From Pseudomonas sp. (lineage in GTDB: Bacteria; Pseudomonadota; Gammaproteobacteria; Pseudomonadales; Pseudomonadaceae): DNA of 64,000 bases. A program made the position numbers and the translations under genes. Location of the stretch: NCBI GenBank assembly GCA_030656145.1, contig JAUSOF010000030.1, forward strand, positions 62,001 to 126,000, read 5' to 3'. This document shows positions 10,121-18,759 of the stretch, one piece after another; positions within the stretch are counted from its first letter, which is position 1, and each line of letters begins with the position of its first letter. Under the pieces are notes generated by a model that did not search any database, had not been told where the DNA came from, and saw only the letters and a list, made by a program, of their open reading frames with translations.

Positions 10121-10801
10121 ATGACCACTCTGCTGGCCCTGGATACCGCTACCGAAGCCTGCTCCGTCGCGCTGCTGCATGACGGCCGGGTGATCAGCCA
10201 CTACGAGGTGATCCCGCGCCTGCATGCCCAGCGCCTGTTGCCGATGATCAAGGATCTGCTGGCCCAGGCCGGTGTGCCGCTGTCGGCGCTGGACGCGATA
10301 GCCTTCGGGCGTGGCCCGGGGGCCTTCACCGGTGTGCGGATTGCCGTAGGCGTGGTGCAGGGCCTGGCGTTTGCTCTGGACCGCCCGGTGTTGCCGGTGT
10401 CCAATCTTGCTGTACTGGCCCAGCGCGCGCAGCGCGAGCACGGCGCCACTCAGGTGGCTGCAGCCATTGATGCACGCATGGATGAGGTCTACTGGGGCTG
10501 TTATCGCAGCGAAAACGGCGAAATGCGCCTTGCCGGTGGCGAAGTGGTGGCGCCGCCCGAACAGGTTGTTTTGCCGGGTGCCGCGACAGGTGACTGGTTT
10601 GGTGCAGGCACGGGCTGGGGCACGTTTGCTGCGCGTATCCCGTTGATCCCTTATGAGCAAGACGGCGCCATGTTGCCGCATGCCGAAGACCTGCTCAGTC
10701 TGGCGCGGTTTGCCTGGGCGCGGGGTGAGGCGGTGGTCGCTGACGAAGCGTTGCCGGTGTACCTGCGCGACAAGGTCGCCACGCCGAAAGCACCGTTATA
10801 A
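10121..10801 (+). CDS. tsaB: tRNA threonylcarbamoyladenosine biosynthesis protein TsaB
   Basis: The 226-residue protein opens with LLALDTATEACSVALL and contains FGRGPGAFTGVRIAVGVVQGLA, both hallmarks of TsaB (YeaZ). TsaB is the inactive paralogue of TsaD that holds the TsaBDE complex together for making t6A37 in ANN-decoding tRNAs. The ASKHA fold is kept, but the metal-binding histidines of TsaD are absent, as expected. The order ppc, adk, tsaB agrees with P. aeruginosa as I remember it. Confidence 0.95.
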   Translation: MTTLLALDTATEACSVALLHDGRVISHYEVIPRLHAQRLLPMIKDLLAQAGVPLSALDAIAFGRGPGAFTGVRIAVGVVQGLAFALDRPVLPVSNLAVLAQRAQREHGATQVAAAIDARMDEVYWGCYRSENGEMRLAGGEVVAPPEQVVLPGAATGDWFGAGTGWGTFAARIPLIPYEQDGAMLPHAEDLLSLARFAWARGEAVVADEALPVYLRDKVATPKAPL

Positions 10802-11008
10802 ATACGCCGTTCGCTGTCTGTAGCCGCCAGCTTGGTTAGGCATTCCGAGCAGGCCGTATGCCCTGTGCTGCGCCGGATCGGTGGGGCGCTGGAGTTGGCT
10901 CAAGGCCCGGGCGTCGCCCGGTTCCACGATCGATTGCCAATCCGCCTGGGCGGGGCTAAATTGCATACAGTTTCACCCATTTGGTTTACCACTGCCGAGT
11001 TGTAACTG

Positions 11009-11350
11009 ATGCGCATCGACGGCTCCATACCCTCCTACTCGCCAGATCGCGGGCCTCGTTCAGGCACGGCGGTTACGCCGTTTCGCGAAGCCCAGCGCGA
11101 GATAGAGCAGCGTCGTGAGCAGCCGGCCGCTCCAGCGAGCAGTCAGGGTTTCGAGCAGACCGCGCAAACCCGTCGAGTTCAGGCCTCCAGTGCCAGCTCT
11201 GACAGCCTGCCGACTCGGGCGCAGGACGTTACTTATCCGCCAGGCGTCAGCAATCGCGCGGCCCAGGCGATTGCCAGTTACAGCGCCACCGCCACCTACG
11301 CCAGTGAACCTGACGCTCTGGAAGTATTAGGCCTTGATCTCTACGCCTGA
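11009..11350 (+). CDS. Small conserved Pseudomonas protein, unknown function
   Basis: The 113-residue chain is polar and probably disordered, rich in Ser, Ala, Gln and Arg. It ends in a more conserved-looking tail (PPGVSNRAAQAIASYSATATY then EVLGLDLYA). There is no signal peptide and no transmembrane segment. I do not recognise a domain. A gene of this size sits after tsaB in other Pseudomonas as I recall, which supports it being real. The ribosome site before ATG 11009 is weak. The DUF72 gene begins 12 bases after its stop, so the two are probably cotranscribed. Confidence 0.55.
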   Translation: MRIDGSIPSYSPDRGPRSGTAVTPFREAQREIEQRREQPAAPASSQGFEQTAQTRRVQASSASSDSLPTRAQDVTYPPGVSNRAAQAIASYSATATYASEPDALEVLGLDLYA

Positions 11351-11362
11351 TAGCCAGCGCTG

Positions 11363-12223
11363 ATGCTCCCCTACTTTCTTGGTTGCCCGTCCTGGAGCGA
11401 GCCGGCTTGGCGTGGCTCGTTGTATCCGCAGGGCACCCGCCCGGCCGAGTTCTTGCCGCGCTACGCCGAGGTCTTCAATGCGGTCGAGGGCAACACCACC
11501 TTCTATGCCCGGCCCTCGGTCGATACGGTTAGCCGCTGGGCGGCGCTGATGCCCGCGCACTTCCGCTTTTGCGCCAAGCTACCGCGCGATATCAGCCATG
11601 CCGGGGATTTGCGCGAGCAACTGTTCGCCAGTAACGAGTTTCGCCGGCTACTGGCGCCTTTGGGCGCGCGGGTTATGCCGTTCTGGTTGCAGTTACCCGC
11701 CAGCTTCGGTCCGTCGCGTCTCGCAGAGCTGAGTGCCTTTATCGAGCACTGGGCCGCCAGCGGGCTGGCCATCGAGGTGCGTCATCCGCTCTTCTTCGCC
11801 AAAGGGGAAGAGGAGCGGGCGCTCAACCGTCTGCTGCTGGAACGGGGTATCGAGCGCATCTGCCTGGATGCGCGGGCCTTGTTCAGTTGCATGTCGCAGG
11901 AGCCTGCAGTGCTGCATGCCCAGGCCAAAAAGCCGCGCCTGCCAATCCGCCCGACCGCGTTCAGCCAGGCGCCGCAACTGCGCTTTATCGGCCACCCCGA
12001 ACTTCAAGCCAATGACCGCTTCATGGCGCCCTGGCTGGACAAGGTCGCCAGTTGGATCGAAGACGGACGCACGCCTCATGTCTTCCTGCACACCTCCGAT
12101 AACCGCCTGGCGGCGCAATTGGCTCGGCGTTTCCACGACCAACTGATGGCGCGCCTGCCGGGGCTGGCGGGCTTGCCCGAGCCAAACATCGAGCCTGCGG
12201 TTGAGCAACTTGGTTTGCTTTGA
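11363..12223 (+). CDS. DUF72 domain protein (YecE-like)
   Basis: The 286-residue protein has the DUF72 hallmarks: GCPSWSEPAWRGSLYP at the N-terminus, FNAVEGNTTFYARPS, FCAKLPRDISH, and VFLHTSDNRLAAQLARRF at the C-terminus. The fold is a TIM barrel. The family is widespread and its biochemical role is not established. It follows the small upstream gene by 12 bases, which suggests cotranscription. No strong Shine-Dalgarno sequence is seen before ATG 11363, in keeping with translational coupling. Confidence 0.9.
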   Translation: MLPYFLGCPSWSEPAWRGSLYPQGTRPAEFLPRYAEVFNAVEGNTTFYARPSVDTVSRWAALMPAHFRFCAKLPRDISHAGDLREQLFASNEFRRLLAPLGARVMPFWLQLPASFGPSRLAELSAFIEHWAASGLAIEVRHPLFFAKGEEERALNRLLLERGIERICLDARALFSCMSQEPAVLHAQAKKPRLPIRPTAFSQAPQLRFIGHPELQANDRFMAPWLDKVASWIEDGRTPHVFLHTSDNRLAAQLARRFHDQLMARLPGLAGLPEPNIEPAVEQLGLL

Positions 12224-12514
12224 GAGGGCATGTAACAACCCACGGCTGTTGCAGTTGCTCAACATTCGCTCGCCCAGGTGTGTGGCGGCGTGGGTGATGT
12301 TTCGTGCGGCGCGTAGCAACAATCCGCCAGCTCTATGCCGCGCCGCTGAACCACGCTGTACTGCCTGCGGCGAGTACACCCGGATCGCCCAAAGCGCCCG
12401 CTGCGGCGGTGTGCTCGATATGTTTATAACCGCTGAGCGCACCGCGCGGTTCGGCACTGGCTATTGCCTATGGTTAACTACTGGTTAGACGCTTCACTGC
12501 CCGAGAGTTAAGAC

Positions 12515-13552
12515 ATGCGATCCTCCTTCGAGAGCTTGCTGAAGCACAAGAATATGGCCCACCTCGCCAAGGGGTTGGGCGGCTTACCAGCACTGCCAAT
12601 GCGGCGGGTCGCCTTCGTGCTGCTGGATAACTTTTCGATGATGGCCTTCACCGGTGCGGTAGACGCTCTGGTCACCGCCAACCTGATGAGCCCGACGCCG
12701 CTCTATGAAGTTCTGGTGGTCGGTGGTGCCAGCGCGGTGGTGGTCAGCGATCTCGGGATCGCCATTTCGGCAGGCTGCTGCCTGGCGGCGCTGGAAGAGA
12801 AGCAGCAAGACATTCTGGTTGTCTGTGGTGGTTACCGGGTGCGTCTGCAGGCAGATCCGCTGCTGCGGGCCACGCTCAAGTCGGCCGATGCCGCCGGCGC
12901 CATGCTTGGTGGCCTATGGAACGGCGCTTACTTTCTCGCCGAGGCGGGGCTGCTGGATGGCTATGATTGTGCGTTCCATCCGGACGGTCGGGCGATGATT
13001 GCCGAGCTGTTTCCAAAGGTGAGGGTGTCGACTCATGCCTATGTCCTGGATCGCGAGCGGATCAGCTGTGCCGGCGCCAACAGTTCGTTGGGCATGATGC
13101 TGGAGGTGGTGCGGCGCGGCAGTGGCATCAACCTGGTAAGTGCCATCGAGGAAGTGCTGAGCTGCGACAAAATGCAGGAAGTCCCTGATGTATCGGTGGT
13201 GGCTGTCGATTACGACCCAACCCTGCCGCAAGCGTTGAAAACGGCGCTGGAGCTGATGCACAACAATATCGACGAACCGCTGACCGTGGATGAACTGGCT
13301 AATTGCGTAGGCATTTCCAGGCGGCAGCTCGAACGCTTGTTCTGCCGTCACGTCAATGCGACACCCTCGCGTTATAACCTGGAACTGCGCCTGACCCGCG
13401 CCCGGCAGCTGCTGCAACAGACCAACAAGCCGTTGGCCGACATAGCGGTCGCCAGCGGTTTTGTCAGCATTTCGCACTTTCGCCGCTGCTTTCGTGAATT
13501 TTTCGAGATTTCACCGGGACGTTTTCGCACGACTTCACACAATCGACGTTGA
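12515..13552 (+). CDS. AraC-type regulator with DJ-1/PfpI-like N-terminal domain (GlxA type)
   Basis: The 345-residue protein has an N-terminal class-I glutamine-amidotransferase-like domain (about residues 28-200; RRVAFVLLDNFSMMAF, then GAMLGGLWNGAYFLAEAGLL). A C-terminal double helix-turn-helix follows (about 245-340; EPLTVDELANCVGISRRQLERLF, in which VGISRRQLERLF is the recognition helix). This layout matches ArgR/GbdR/CdhR-type activators of amino-acid or quaternary-amine catabolism in Pseudomonas. The amidotransferase domain serves only for ligand sensing. No adjacent catabolic operon names the ligand. Confidence 0.88.
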   Translation: MRSSFESLLKHKNMAHLAKGLGGLPALPMRRVAFVLLDNFSMMAFTGAVDALVTANLMSPTPLYEVLVVGGASAVVVSDLGIAISAGCCLAALEEKQQDILVVCGGYRVRLQADPLLRATLKSADAAGAMLGGLWNGAYFLAEAGLLDGYDCAFHPDGRAMIAELFPKVRVSTHAYVLDRERISCAGANSSLGMMLEVVRRGSGINLVSAIEEVLSCDKMQEVPDVSVVAVDYDPTLPQALKTALELMHNNIDEPLTVDELANCVGISRRQLERLFCRHVNATPSRYNLELRLTRARQLLQQTNKPLADIAVASGFVSISHFRRCFREFFEISPGRFRTTSHNRR

Positions 13553-13594
13553 GTGTTTGGGGCGGGCGGATTTTCCACAGCCTCTGAGTCGGGC

Positions 13595-13981
13595 TCACGC
13601 AAGGGTCAGTGGGTAGGGCAGCGCGGCCTCTTCTGGAGAAATCTGGCTGCCTGCGCTGAACGCATCGGCAAGCAGCATCAGGGTCAATCGATCGACGTTA
13701 TGTGGCTCGGCATTAAGCCTGGCGCCCAGGTCGAGCTGGTGTTGGGTGATGAATTGTTTAAACCCGCTGTCAGATCTGATCAGCGCGGGCGCCGTGTCCT
13801 GGATTTCTGTCGGCGGTTCGGCTGCAGTGTCTTCGCCTGCCACTGGTTGCTGGCCCGTGATCACCCGGCTCAAGAGGATCTGGAAATCCAGGTAGGCGCG
13901 AATATCTGCCGGGCTGTTGCGGCTGGGGTTGTTGTTATAGGCCGGCTGTGCGGTGTTGGAAGCGGAAACGCCATTAACCAT
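13595..13981 (-). CDS. Hypothetical protein, unknown function
   Basis: The 128-residue protein has a polar start (MVNGVSASNTAQPAYNNNPS) and two helical segments: AYLDFQILLSRVITGQQ, and FKQFITQHQLDLGARLNAEP with a following stretch. It lacks a signal peptide or membrane span. Its composition looks like a real soluble protein and is preferred over the overlapping plus-strand frame at 13553-14239. No clear ribosome site precedes ATG 13981. I do not recognise the family. It converges on the AraC-type gene and diverges from the isocitrate-lyase-like gene. Confidence 0.5.
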   Translation of the reverse strand: MVNGVSASNTAQPAYNNNPSRNSPADIRAYLDFQILLSRVITGQQPVAGEDTAAEPPTEIQDTAPALIRSDSGFKQFITQHQLDLGARLNAEPHNVDRLTLMLLADAFSAGSQISPEEAALPYPLTLA

Positions 13982-14259
13982 AAGTCACTCGGTGCGGCTG
14001 CTACGGGCCAAGTCTGGCAGAATGCCGCGCACTTGGTTATCGGCCGCTTGGCGGCCGGGTTGAGCATTTTTCCAGCAGATTTTCCGCAGCGTAACCCACG
14101 GCCTGGTGTCACCAATCGTATGCAAACCCCGGCCATGCAACTGACCCAGGCTATGGCTGCGGGGATTTTGTCGAGGCCGCGGCTGAGTAGCTTGCTCGCT
14201 ACATTTTTCAACGGCCTGCTAAGGTGCACGCAGATCTAAATCGAAAAAGGAGCAACCAG

Positions 14260-15090
14260 ATGTCTACTCAGATCGAGCGTGGCGAGGCGTTTCGCGCCTT
14301 GCACCAGCGCGAAGGGTTGTTCGTGCTGCCCAATCCCTGGGATGCCGGCTCGGCGAAGATGCTCGCGGCCCTGGGGTTCGAGGCGCTGGCGACGACCAGT
14401 GCGGGATTGGCCTTTTCCCTTGGGCGCTGCGATGCAGAAGGCGCGGTCAGTCGTGAGGAAACCCTGGCTAACGCCCGCGCCATCGTCGAGGCGACGCCGC
14501 TGCCGGTGGCCGCCGATCTGGAGAATGGCTATGGCGATGAGCCGCAGCACTGCGCCGAAACAATCGCCCTGGCGGCGCAGATCGGCCTGGTTGGCGGTTC
14601 CATCGAGGATGCCACGGGTGATGCGCAGTCGCCGATCTATCCCTTCGAGCGGGCGCTCGAGCGGGTTCAGGCTGCGGTCGCGGCAGCCCGCCGCTTGCCT
14701 TTCACCTTCACCCTGGCGGCGCGGGCAGAAAATTACCTGCATGGCCGCCTCGATCTGGACGACACCATCCGCCGTTTGGTGGCTTACGCCGAGGCGGGTG
14801 CCGATGTGCTCTATGCGCCGGGCCTGACGAGTCGCGAGGAAATCCTCGCGCTGGTCACGGCCGTGGCACCGCGCCCGGTCAATGTATTGGTGGGTTCGCC
14901 CAGCCTGCGCTTGACGCTGGATGAGCTGGCCGAACTGGGGGTGAAACGCGTGAGTCTCGGTTCCAGTTTGGCGCGAGTCGCCTATGGCGCCTTCTTCCAG
15001 GCGGCGCAGGAATTGACCGCTCGCGGCAGCCTGGTGGCGACCGGCCAGGCCATGCCGTTCGAGCGCATTAACAATCTGTTCAAGGCCTGA
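14260..15090 (+). CDS. Isocitrate lyase / PEP mutase superfamily protein
   Basis: The 276-residue protein has the superfamily's barrel motifs: FVLPNPWDAGSAKML, ALATTSAGLAFSLG, PVAADLENGYGD (metal-binding acid), GGSIEDATGD and VNVLVGSPSL. The KKCGH motif of true isocitrate lyase is absent, so it is not a glyoxylate-cycle enzyme. Relatives include oxaloacetate decarboxylases, methylisocitrate lyase-like proteins and PEP mutase. ATG 14260 has AAAAAGGAG seven bases upstream, which fixes the start against an upstream ATG at 14224. The substrate is unknown. Confidence 0.88.
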   Translation: MSTQIERGEAFRALHQREGLFVLPNPWDAGSAKMLAALGFEALATTSAGLAFSLGRCDAEGAVSREETLANARAIVEATPLPVAADLENGYGDEPQHCAETIALAAQIGLVGGSIEDATGDAQSPIYPFERALERVQAAVAAARRLPFTFTLAARAENYLHGRLDLDDTIRRLVAYAEAGADVLYAPGLTSREEILALVTAVAPRPVNVLVGSPSLRLTLDELAELGVKRVSLGSSLARVAYGAFFQAAQELTARGSLVATGQAMPFERINNLFKA

Positions 15091-15120
15091 AATCTGTTCA
15101 AGACTCGAGAGAGGTAGGGT

Positions 15121-15810
15121 TTGCGTCGTGTTCTGCTGTTGCTGGTATTGCTGGGTGTGTTTGGTGTGCCGCTGGCTGTCTACCAGCAGTGGCTCGATGT
15201 GCCGCCGCGCTGGAATCCCTGGGCGCCACTGGACATCAGGGCCACGCCGAGCCTGCTGACCCCCTTCAAGCTCTGGCGCCTGGAGGATGACCCAGGGCTT
15301 TGTCAGCAGGCCTTGGCCACGTCGCCACTGCGTTACACGGCGTTGGCCGATAGCAGCCCGGCGGCGGATTGTCCGCTGGAAAATACCCTGCGGATACAGG
15401 CCTTGGGGGTGCGTTTCAGCAGTAGCTTTATCAGCACCTGCCCGCTGGCGGCGGCCTTTGCCCTGTTCGAGCGACATGCCTTGCAGACTGCGGCGCAGGA
15501 GGTGTTCGGCCAGCCGGTGGTGCAGGTCGAGCATGTCGGCAGCTTCGCCTGCCGCAGCATCGCGGGCAGTCAGCGTCGTAGCCAGCATGCCTCGGCCAAT
15601 GCCCTGGATATCGTCGGGTTTCGCCTGCAAGACGGCCGGCGCATCAGCGTGCTGCGCGACTGGCCGGGAGAGGGCGAGGCCGCGCGCTTTCTGCGTCTGG
15701 TGCATAAAGGCGCTTGCGCCAGCTTCAATGTCACCCTCGGGCCGGAGTACAACGCCGCCCACCGCGATCATTTTCATGTCGATATGGGGTTGTTCCGCAT
15801 GTGCCGCTAG
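15121..15810 (+). CDS. Extensin-like C-terminal domain protein (LAS-type metallopeptidase fold)
   Basis: The 229-residue protein has an N-terminal signal anchor (residues 3-20) and a C-terminal extensin-like domain. The motifs SQHASANALDIVGF and HRDHFHVDMG give the His, Asp and HxH arrangement of zinc LAS peptidases (VanY/MepA group), so a role on the peptidoglycan is plausible. Four or more cysteines suggest periplasmic disulfides. The start codon is TTG, with a GAGAGG/AGGG ribosome site just upstream. It follows the previous gene by 30 bases, which makes an operon likely. Confidence 0.78.
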   Translation: MRRVLLLLVLLGVFGVPLAVYQQWLDVPPRWNPWAPLDIRATPSLLTPFKLWRLEDDPGLCQQALATSPLRYTALADSSPAADCPLENTLRIQALGVRFSSSFISTCPLAAAFALFERHALQTAAQEVFGQPVVQVEHVGSFACRSIAGSQRRSQHASANALDIVGFRLQDGRRISVLRDWPGEGEAARFLRLVHKGACASFNVTLGPEYNAAHRDHFHVDMGLFRMCR

Positions 15811-15936
15811 TAGGCCAATCACAGTAAACATGGCGAACTTGGTGCGACTGCAAAGGGCTGGCTCTGGCAGAATGCGCCGTCAACGATGATCGACCGCCTA
15901 CAGGTCGAATTGCCTATTTTTTGAGCACATTTCCCG

Positions 15937-16728
15937 ATGAATGACCAACGGCCTGGCGCCACAATTCGCATGGACGCTCTGGCTCCGCATCTGGCCGAGA
16001 GCGCAGCTGTATGGGCCGCGCGCCTGACATTGGCGCAAGAGGGCGACGCGCAATTTGCCATGCAGCTGGGCGAGCAGGGGCTGCAACTGGTCGAGCTGGG
16101 GCCGCAGGCGCCGGGGCCGGTGCGGGTGGATTTTGTCGAGGGCGCGGTGGCGCATCGGCGCTTATTCGGCGGCGGTACCGGGCAGATGATCGCCAAGGCC
16201 GTGGGCGTGCAGCCAGGCGTGCGCCCGCGGGTGCTGGATGCCACTGCCGGACTCGGCCGTGACGGCTTCGTTCTGGCCAGCCTGGGCTGCAACGTGACCC
16301 TGATCGAGCGTCAACCGCTGATCGCTGCCCTGCTGGAGGATGGTCTGGCGCGTGCCGCGGTCGATCGGGATGTCGGGCCGATCGTGGCGCAGATGCGCCT
16401 GTTGACCGGCAACGCCATCGAGTTGATGAGTAATTGGCAGGGCGAGCCGCCGCAAGTGATCTACCTCGACCCGATGTTCCCCCATCGTGACAAGAGCGCG
16501 TTGGTGAAAAAGGAAATGCGCCTGTTCCGGCCCTTTGTCGGTGACGACCTCGATGCGCCGGCGCTGCTGGCCGCTGCGTTGGCCCTGGCCAGCCACCGGG
16601 TAGTGGTCAAGCGCCCGCGCAAGGCGCCGGTCATCGACGGCAGCAAACCTGGCTATGCGCTGGAAGGCAAATCCAGCCGCTACGACATCTATCCGTTGAA
16701 GAAGCTGCCGGCTACCAACTGTCCGTAG
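15937..16728 (+). CDS. rsmJ: 16S rRNA (guanine(1516)-N(2))-methyltransferase
   Basis: The 263-residue protein matches RsmJ (YhiQ). The family N2-methylates G1516 of 16S rRNA using SAM. Visible motifs are [17 protein letters not shown], the SAM loop [19 protein letters not shown], the acidic NVTLIERQP, the catalytic-type [19 protein letters not shown], and [13 protein letters not shown]. Length is as expected. Its location just before the mexL/mexJK locus agrees with PAO1 as remembered (PA3680 region). Confidence 0.95.
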   Translation: MNDQRPGATIRMDALAPHLAESAAVWAARLTLAQEGDAQFAMQLGEQGLQLVELGPQAPGPVRVDFVEGAVAHRRLFGGGTGQMIAKAVGVQPGVRPRVLDATAGLGRDGFVLASLGCNVTLIERQPLIAALLEDGLARAAVDRDVGPIVAQMRLLTGNAIELMSNWQGEPPQVIYLDPMFPHRDKSALVKKEMRLFRPFVGDDLDAPALLAAALALASHRVVVKRPRKAPVIDGSKPGYALEGKSSRYDIYPLKKLPATNCP

Positions 16729-16764
16729 GATGGCGCGGGCGGCGATCCGTCGGGCCGCGTAGGC

Positions 16765-16882
16765 TTGAGCGTAGCGATACCCATCGCAACCAAAGCCGGC
16801 CCCGGTTCCCGGGCAGGGGGCAATCGCCTGGTCTGGTCTGCGTGGAGGTTGGCTGATTGCCGATGGGTATCGCTGCGCTCAA
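16765..16882. repeat. Inverted pair of GATGGGTATCGC elements
   Basis: TTGAGCGTAGCGATACCCATC at 16765-16785 and its near-exact reverse complement at 16862-16882 flank 76 bases between the convergent rsmJ and mexL genes. It is the same family as 3730-3825 and 27501-27584. Confidence 0.8.
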
Positions 16883-16920
16883 CCGCGCTACGCTCATCCT
16901 GCAAAATCCGCCGGGCACCC

Positions 16921-17559
16921 TCAGTCAGGCCGATAGGCGCGCACGAACATACCCACAGCGTTCTGTACATGCCGCTCGGCGTCTGTGCCTTGTTGCGGGC
17001 CGCCGCAGCCAATCAGCAGGCGGAAATTGGCGCCACCCTTGAGCAGGCTGAAGAACTGGTCGGCGGCATTGTGCACATCGGCGATACGCAGTTGCCCTGC
17101 CTGGTTGGCCTTGCTCAGCAGGCCTTCCATCTCGTTGAGCAGGCGTTGCGGGCCGGCTTCGTAGAACATCTGCGACAGCTTCGGGCTCTGGCTGGCCAGG
17201 GCCACCATCACCCTATGCATTTCCACCGATTCGCGGCTGTTGATCAACGTGTGGAAGCTGCGCCCGATAGTCAGCAGCACGGTTTCAACCGGTACGCCTG
17301 GCGCCAGTTCGAAGAACAGCTCGGGCAACTGCTCCTGGCACTTGGCCTTCACCGCGGCGGAGAACAGTGTCTCCTTGTCGGTGAAGTGGCTGTAGACCGT
17401 CAGCTTCGACACCCCGGCTTCGGCGGCGATGGCGTCCATGCTGCTGCCGTCGTAACCGTGGCGCAGGAACAGGGTTTTCGCCGCTTCCAGGATGGCCTGG
17501 CGCTTGACGAGATCTTTTGGGCGGCCTGGGCCGCTGGGCGGTAACAACTTGTTTGGCAT
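16921..17559 (-). CDS. mexL: TetR-family repressor, MexL-like
   Basis: The 212-residue protein has a TetR helix-turn-helix at about residues 20-65 (RQAILEAAKTLFLRHGYDG, then MDAIAAEAGVSKLTVYSHF) and a helical ligand-binding domain. It is divergent from an RND efflux operon, with 91 bases between starts. PAO1 MexL (PA3678) is likewise a 212-residue TetR protein divergent from mexJK, which it represses along with itself. The assignment rests on family, size and context. The inducer is unknown. Confidence 0.8.
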   Translation of the reverse strand: MPNKLLPPSGPGRPKDLVKRQAILEAAKTLFLRHGYDGSSMDAIAAEAGVSKLTVYSHFTDKETLFSAAVKAKCQEQLPELFFELAPGVPVETVLLTIGRSFHTLINSRESVEMHRVMVALASQSPKLSQMFYEAGPQRLLNEMEGLLSKANQAGQLRIADVHNAADQFFSLLKGGANFRLLIGCGGPQQGTDAERHVQNAVGMFVRAYRPD

Positions 17560-17650
17560 TGGCTGCTTTTAATACTGGACTGGTGAGTTTGCTATTTTTA
17601 CTATATCCGGCAGTACAAATATTCCAAACCTTCTCGAAAGGTCATACATC
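17560..17650. promoter_or_regulatory. Divergent mexL-mexJ promoter/operator region
   Basis: This AT-rich 91-bp gap must hold both promoters. TACT at 17599-17602 and AGTA at 17612-17615 form an inverted repeat with a nine-base spacer (TACTATATCCGGCAGTA), a reasonable half-site pair for a TetR protein. I could not assign -35/-10 boxes with confidence. MexJ has AAAGGT about nine bases before its ATG. Confidence 0.45.
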
Positions 17651-18754
17651 ATGTTTCGCCACGCCTTGTCCGTTGCTGTGCCCGCCAGTCTTATCGTTCT
17701 GCTCGCAGCCTGTGGCAATAGTGAGCCGGCCGCGCAGTCTATTCGCCCCGCCATGGTGGTGCAGCCGCAACCTGCTACCGAAATGATGGACGCCTATGCC
17801 GGCGAGGTGCGCGCGCGCCTGGAGCCAGAGCTGGCCTTCCGCATCAGCGGCAAGGTCGCCAAGCGCCTGGTCGAGGTGGGCGATCAGGTGAAGAAGGATC
17901 AGTCGCTGGCCGAACTGGACCCGCAGGATGTGCGCTTGCAGCTCGAGGCTATCCGCGCGCAAGTGGCTGCGGCCGAGGCCAATCTGCAGTTGGTGCGCGC
18001 CGAGCGTGATCGCTACCAGACCCTGCTGGCACGGCAACTGGTCAGTCGTTCACAATACGACAACGCCGAGAATCTCTACCGCTCGGGTGAAGCGCGCCTC
18101 AAACAGGTCAGGGCCGAGTTCGATGTGGCCAGCAATCAGGCCGGTTACGCAGTGCTGCGCGCCTCGCAGGACGGCGTGGTCGCCCGACGCATGGCTGAAG
18201 TCGGTCAGGTGGTGGCGGCGGGGCAGACCGTGTTCACCCTGGCCGCCGATGGCGAGCGTGAAGTCTCGATCAGCTTGCCGGAGCAAGCCTTCGAGCGTTT
18301 CAAGGTTGGCCAGCCGGTGGCGGTTGAACTCTGGTCGCAGCCAAACCAGCGCTTCCCTGGGCGGATTCGTGAAATTTCCCCGGCGGCCGATTCGCAGTCG
18401 CGCACCTTTGCCGCACGCGTGGCCTTCAGCGAAGGCGTTGTGCCGGCCGAGCTGGGCCAGAGCGCGCGGGTGTTCATCGCCCACAATGGTGAAGTCCCGC
18501 TGTCAGTGCCGTTGTCGGCGCTGACCGCGGAGCAAGGCCAGCCTTACGTCTGGGTGGTTGATCCCAAAGACTCCACGCTCAAGCGCACGGCTGTGCGAGT
18601 CGGTGCTTATGCCGAGAGCAGCGTGCCGGTGCTCGAGGGTCTGCAGGCGCAAGATTGGGTGGTTGCCGCTGGGGTGCAGGTACTGCGCGAAGGCCAGCAG
18701 GTGCGCCCGGTTGACCGGGCTAACCGCACGGTCACGCTGGCAGCGAAGGAGTAG
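17651..18754 (+). CDS. mexJ: RND efflux periplasmic adaptor lipoprotein, MexJ-like
   Basis: The 367-residue membrane-fusion protein begins with a lipoprotein signal, with lipobox LLAAC around residue 25. Then come a barrel-sandwich/lipoyl half-motif (ELAFRISGKVAKRLVEVGDQVKKDQ), a helical hairpin (about residues 95-150), the second lipoyl half (VLRASQDGVVARRMAEVGQVV) and beta-barrel domains. It links the inner-membrane pump to an outer-membrane channel. Length equals that of PAO1 MexJ as I recall. The pump gene follows after five bases. Confidence 0.88.
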   Translation: MFRHALSVAVPASLIVLLAACGNSEPAAQSIRPAMVVQPQPATEMMDAYAGEVRARLEPELAFRISGKVAKRLVEVGDQVKKDQSLAELDPQDVRLQLEAIRAQVAAAEANLQLVRAERDRYQTLLARQLVSRSQYDNAENLYRSGEARLKQVRAEFDVASNQAGYAVLRASQDGVVARRMAEVGQVVAAGQTVFTLAADGEREVSISLPEQAFERFKVGQPVAVELWSQPNQRFPGRIREISPAADSQSRTFAARVAFSEGVVPAELGQSARVFIAHNGEVPLSVPLSALTAEQGQPYVWVVDPKDSTLKRTAVRVGAYAESSVPVLEGLQAQDWVVAAGVQVLREGQQVRPVDRANRTVTLAAKE

Positions 18755-18759
18755 CCCTG

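Noticed and set aside
13553-14239. A 228-codon plus-strand frame opposite the hypothetical protein at 13595-13981
   Set aside because: It is rich in Gly, Val and Arg with no ribosome site. The minus-strand frame looks more protein-like, though neither is certain.
14236-15831. A 531-codon minus-strand open frame
   Set aside because: It is antisense to the isocitrate-lyase-like and extensin-like genes, both of which have recognisable motifs. The composition is artefactual.
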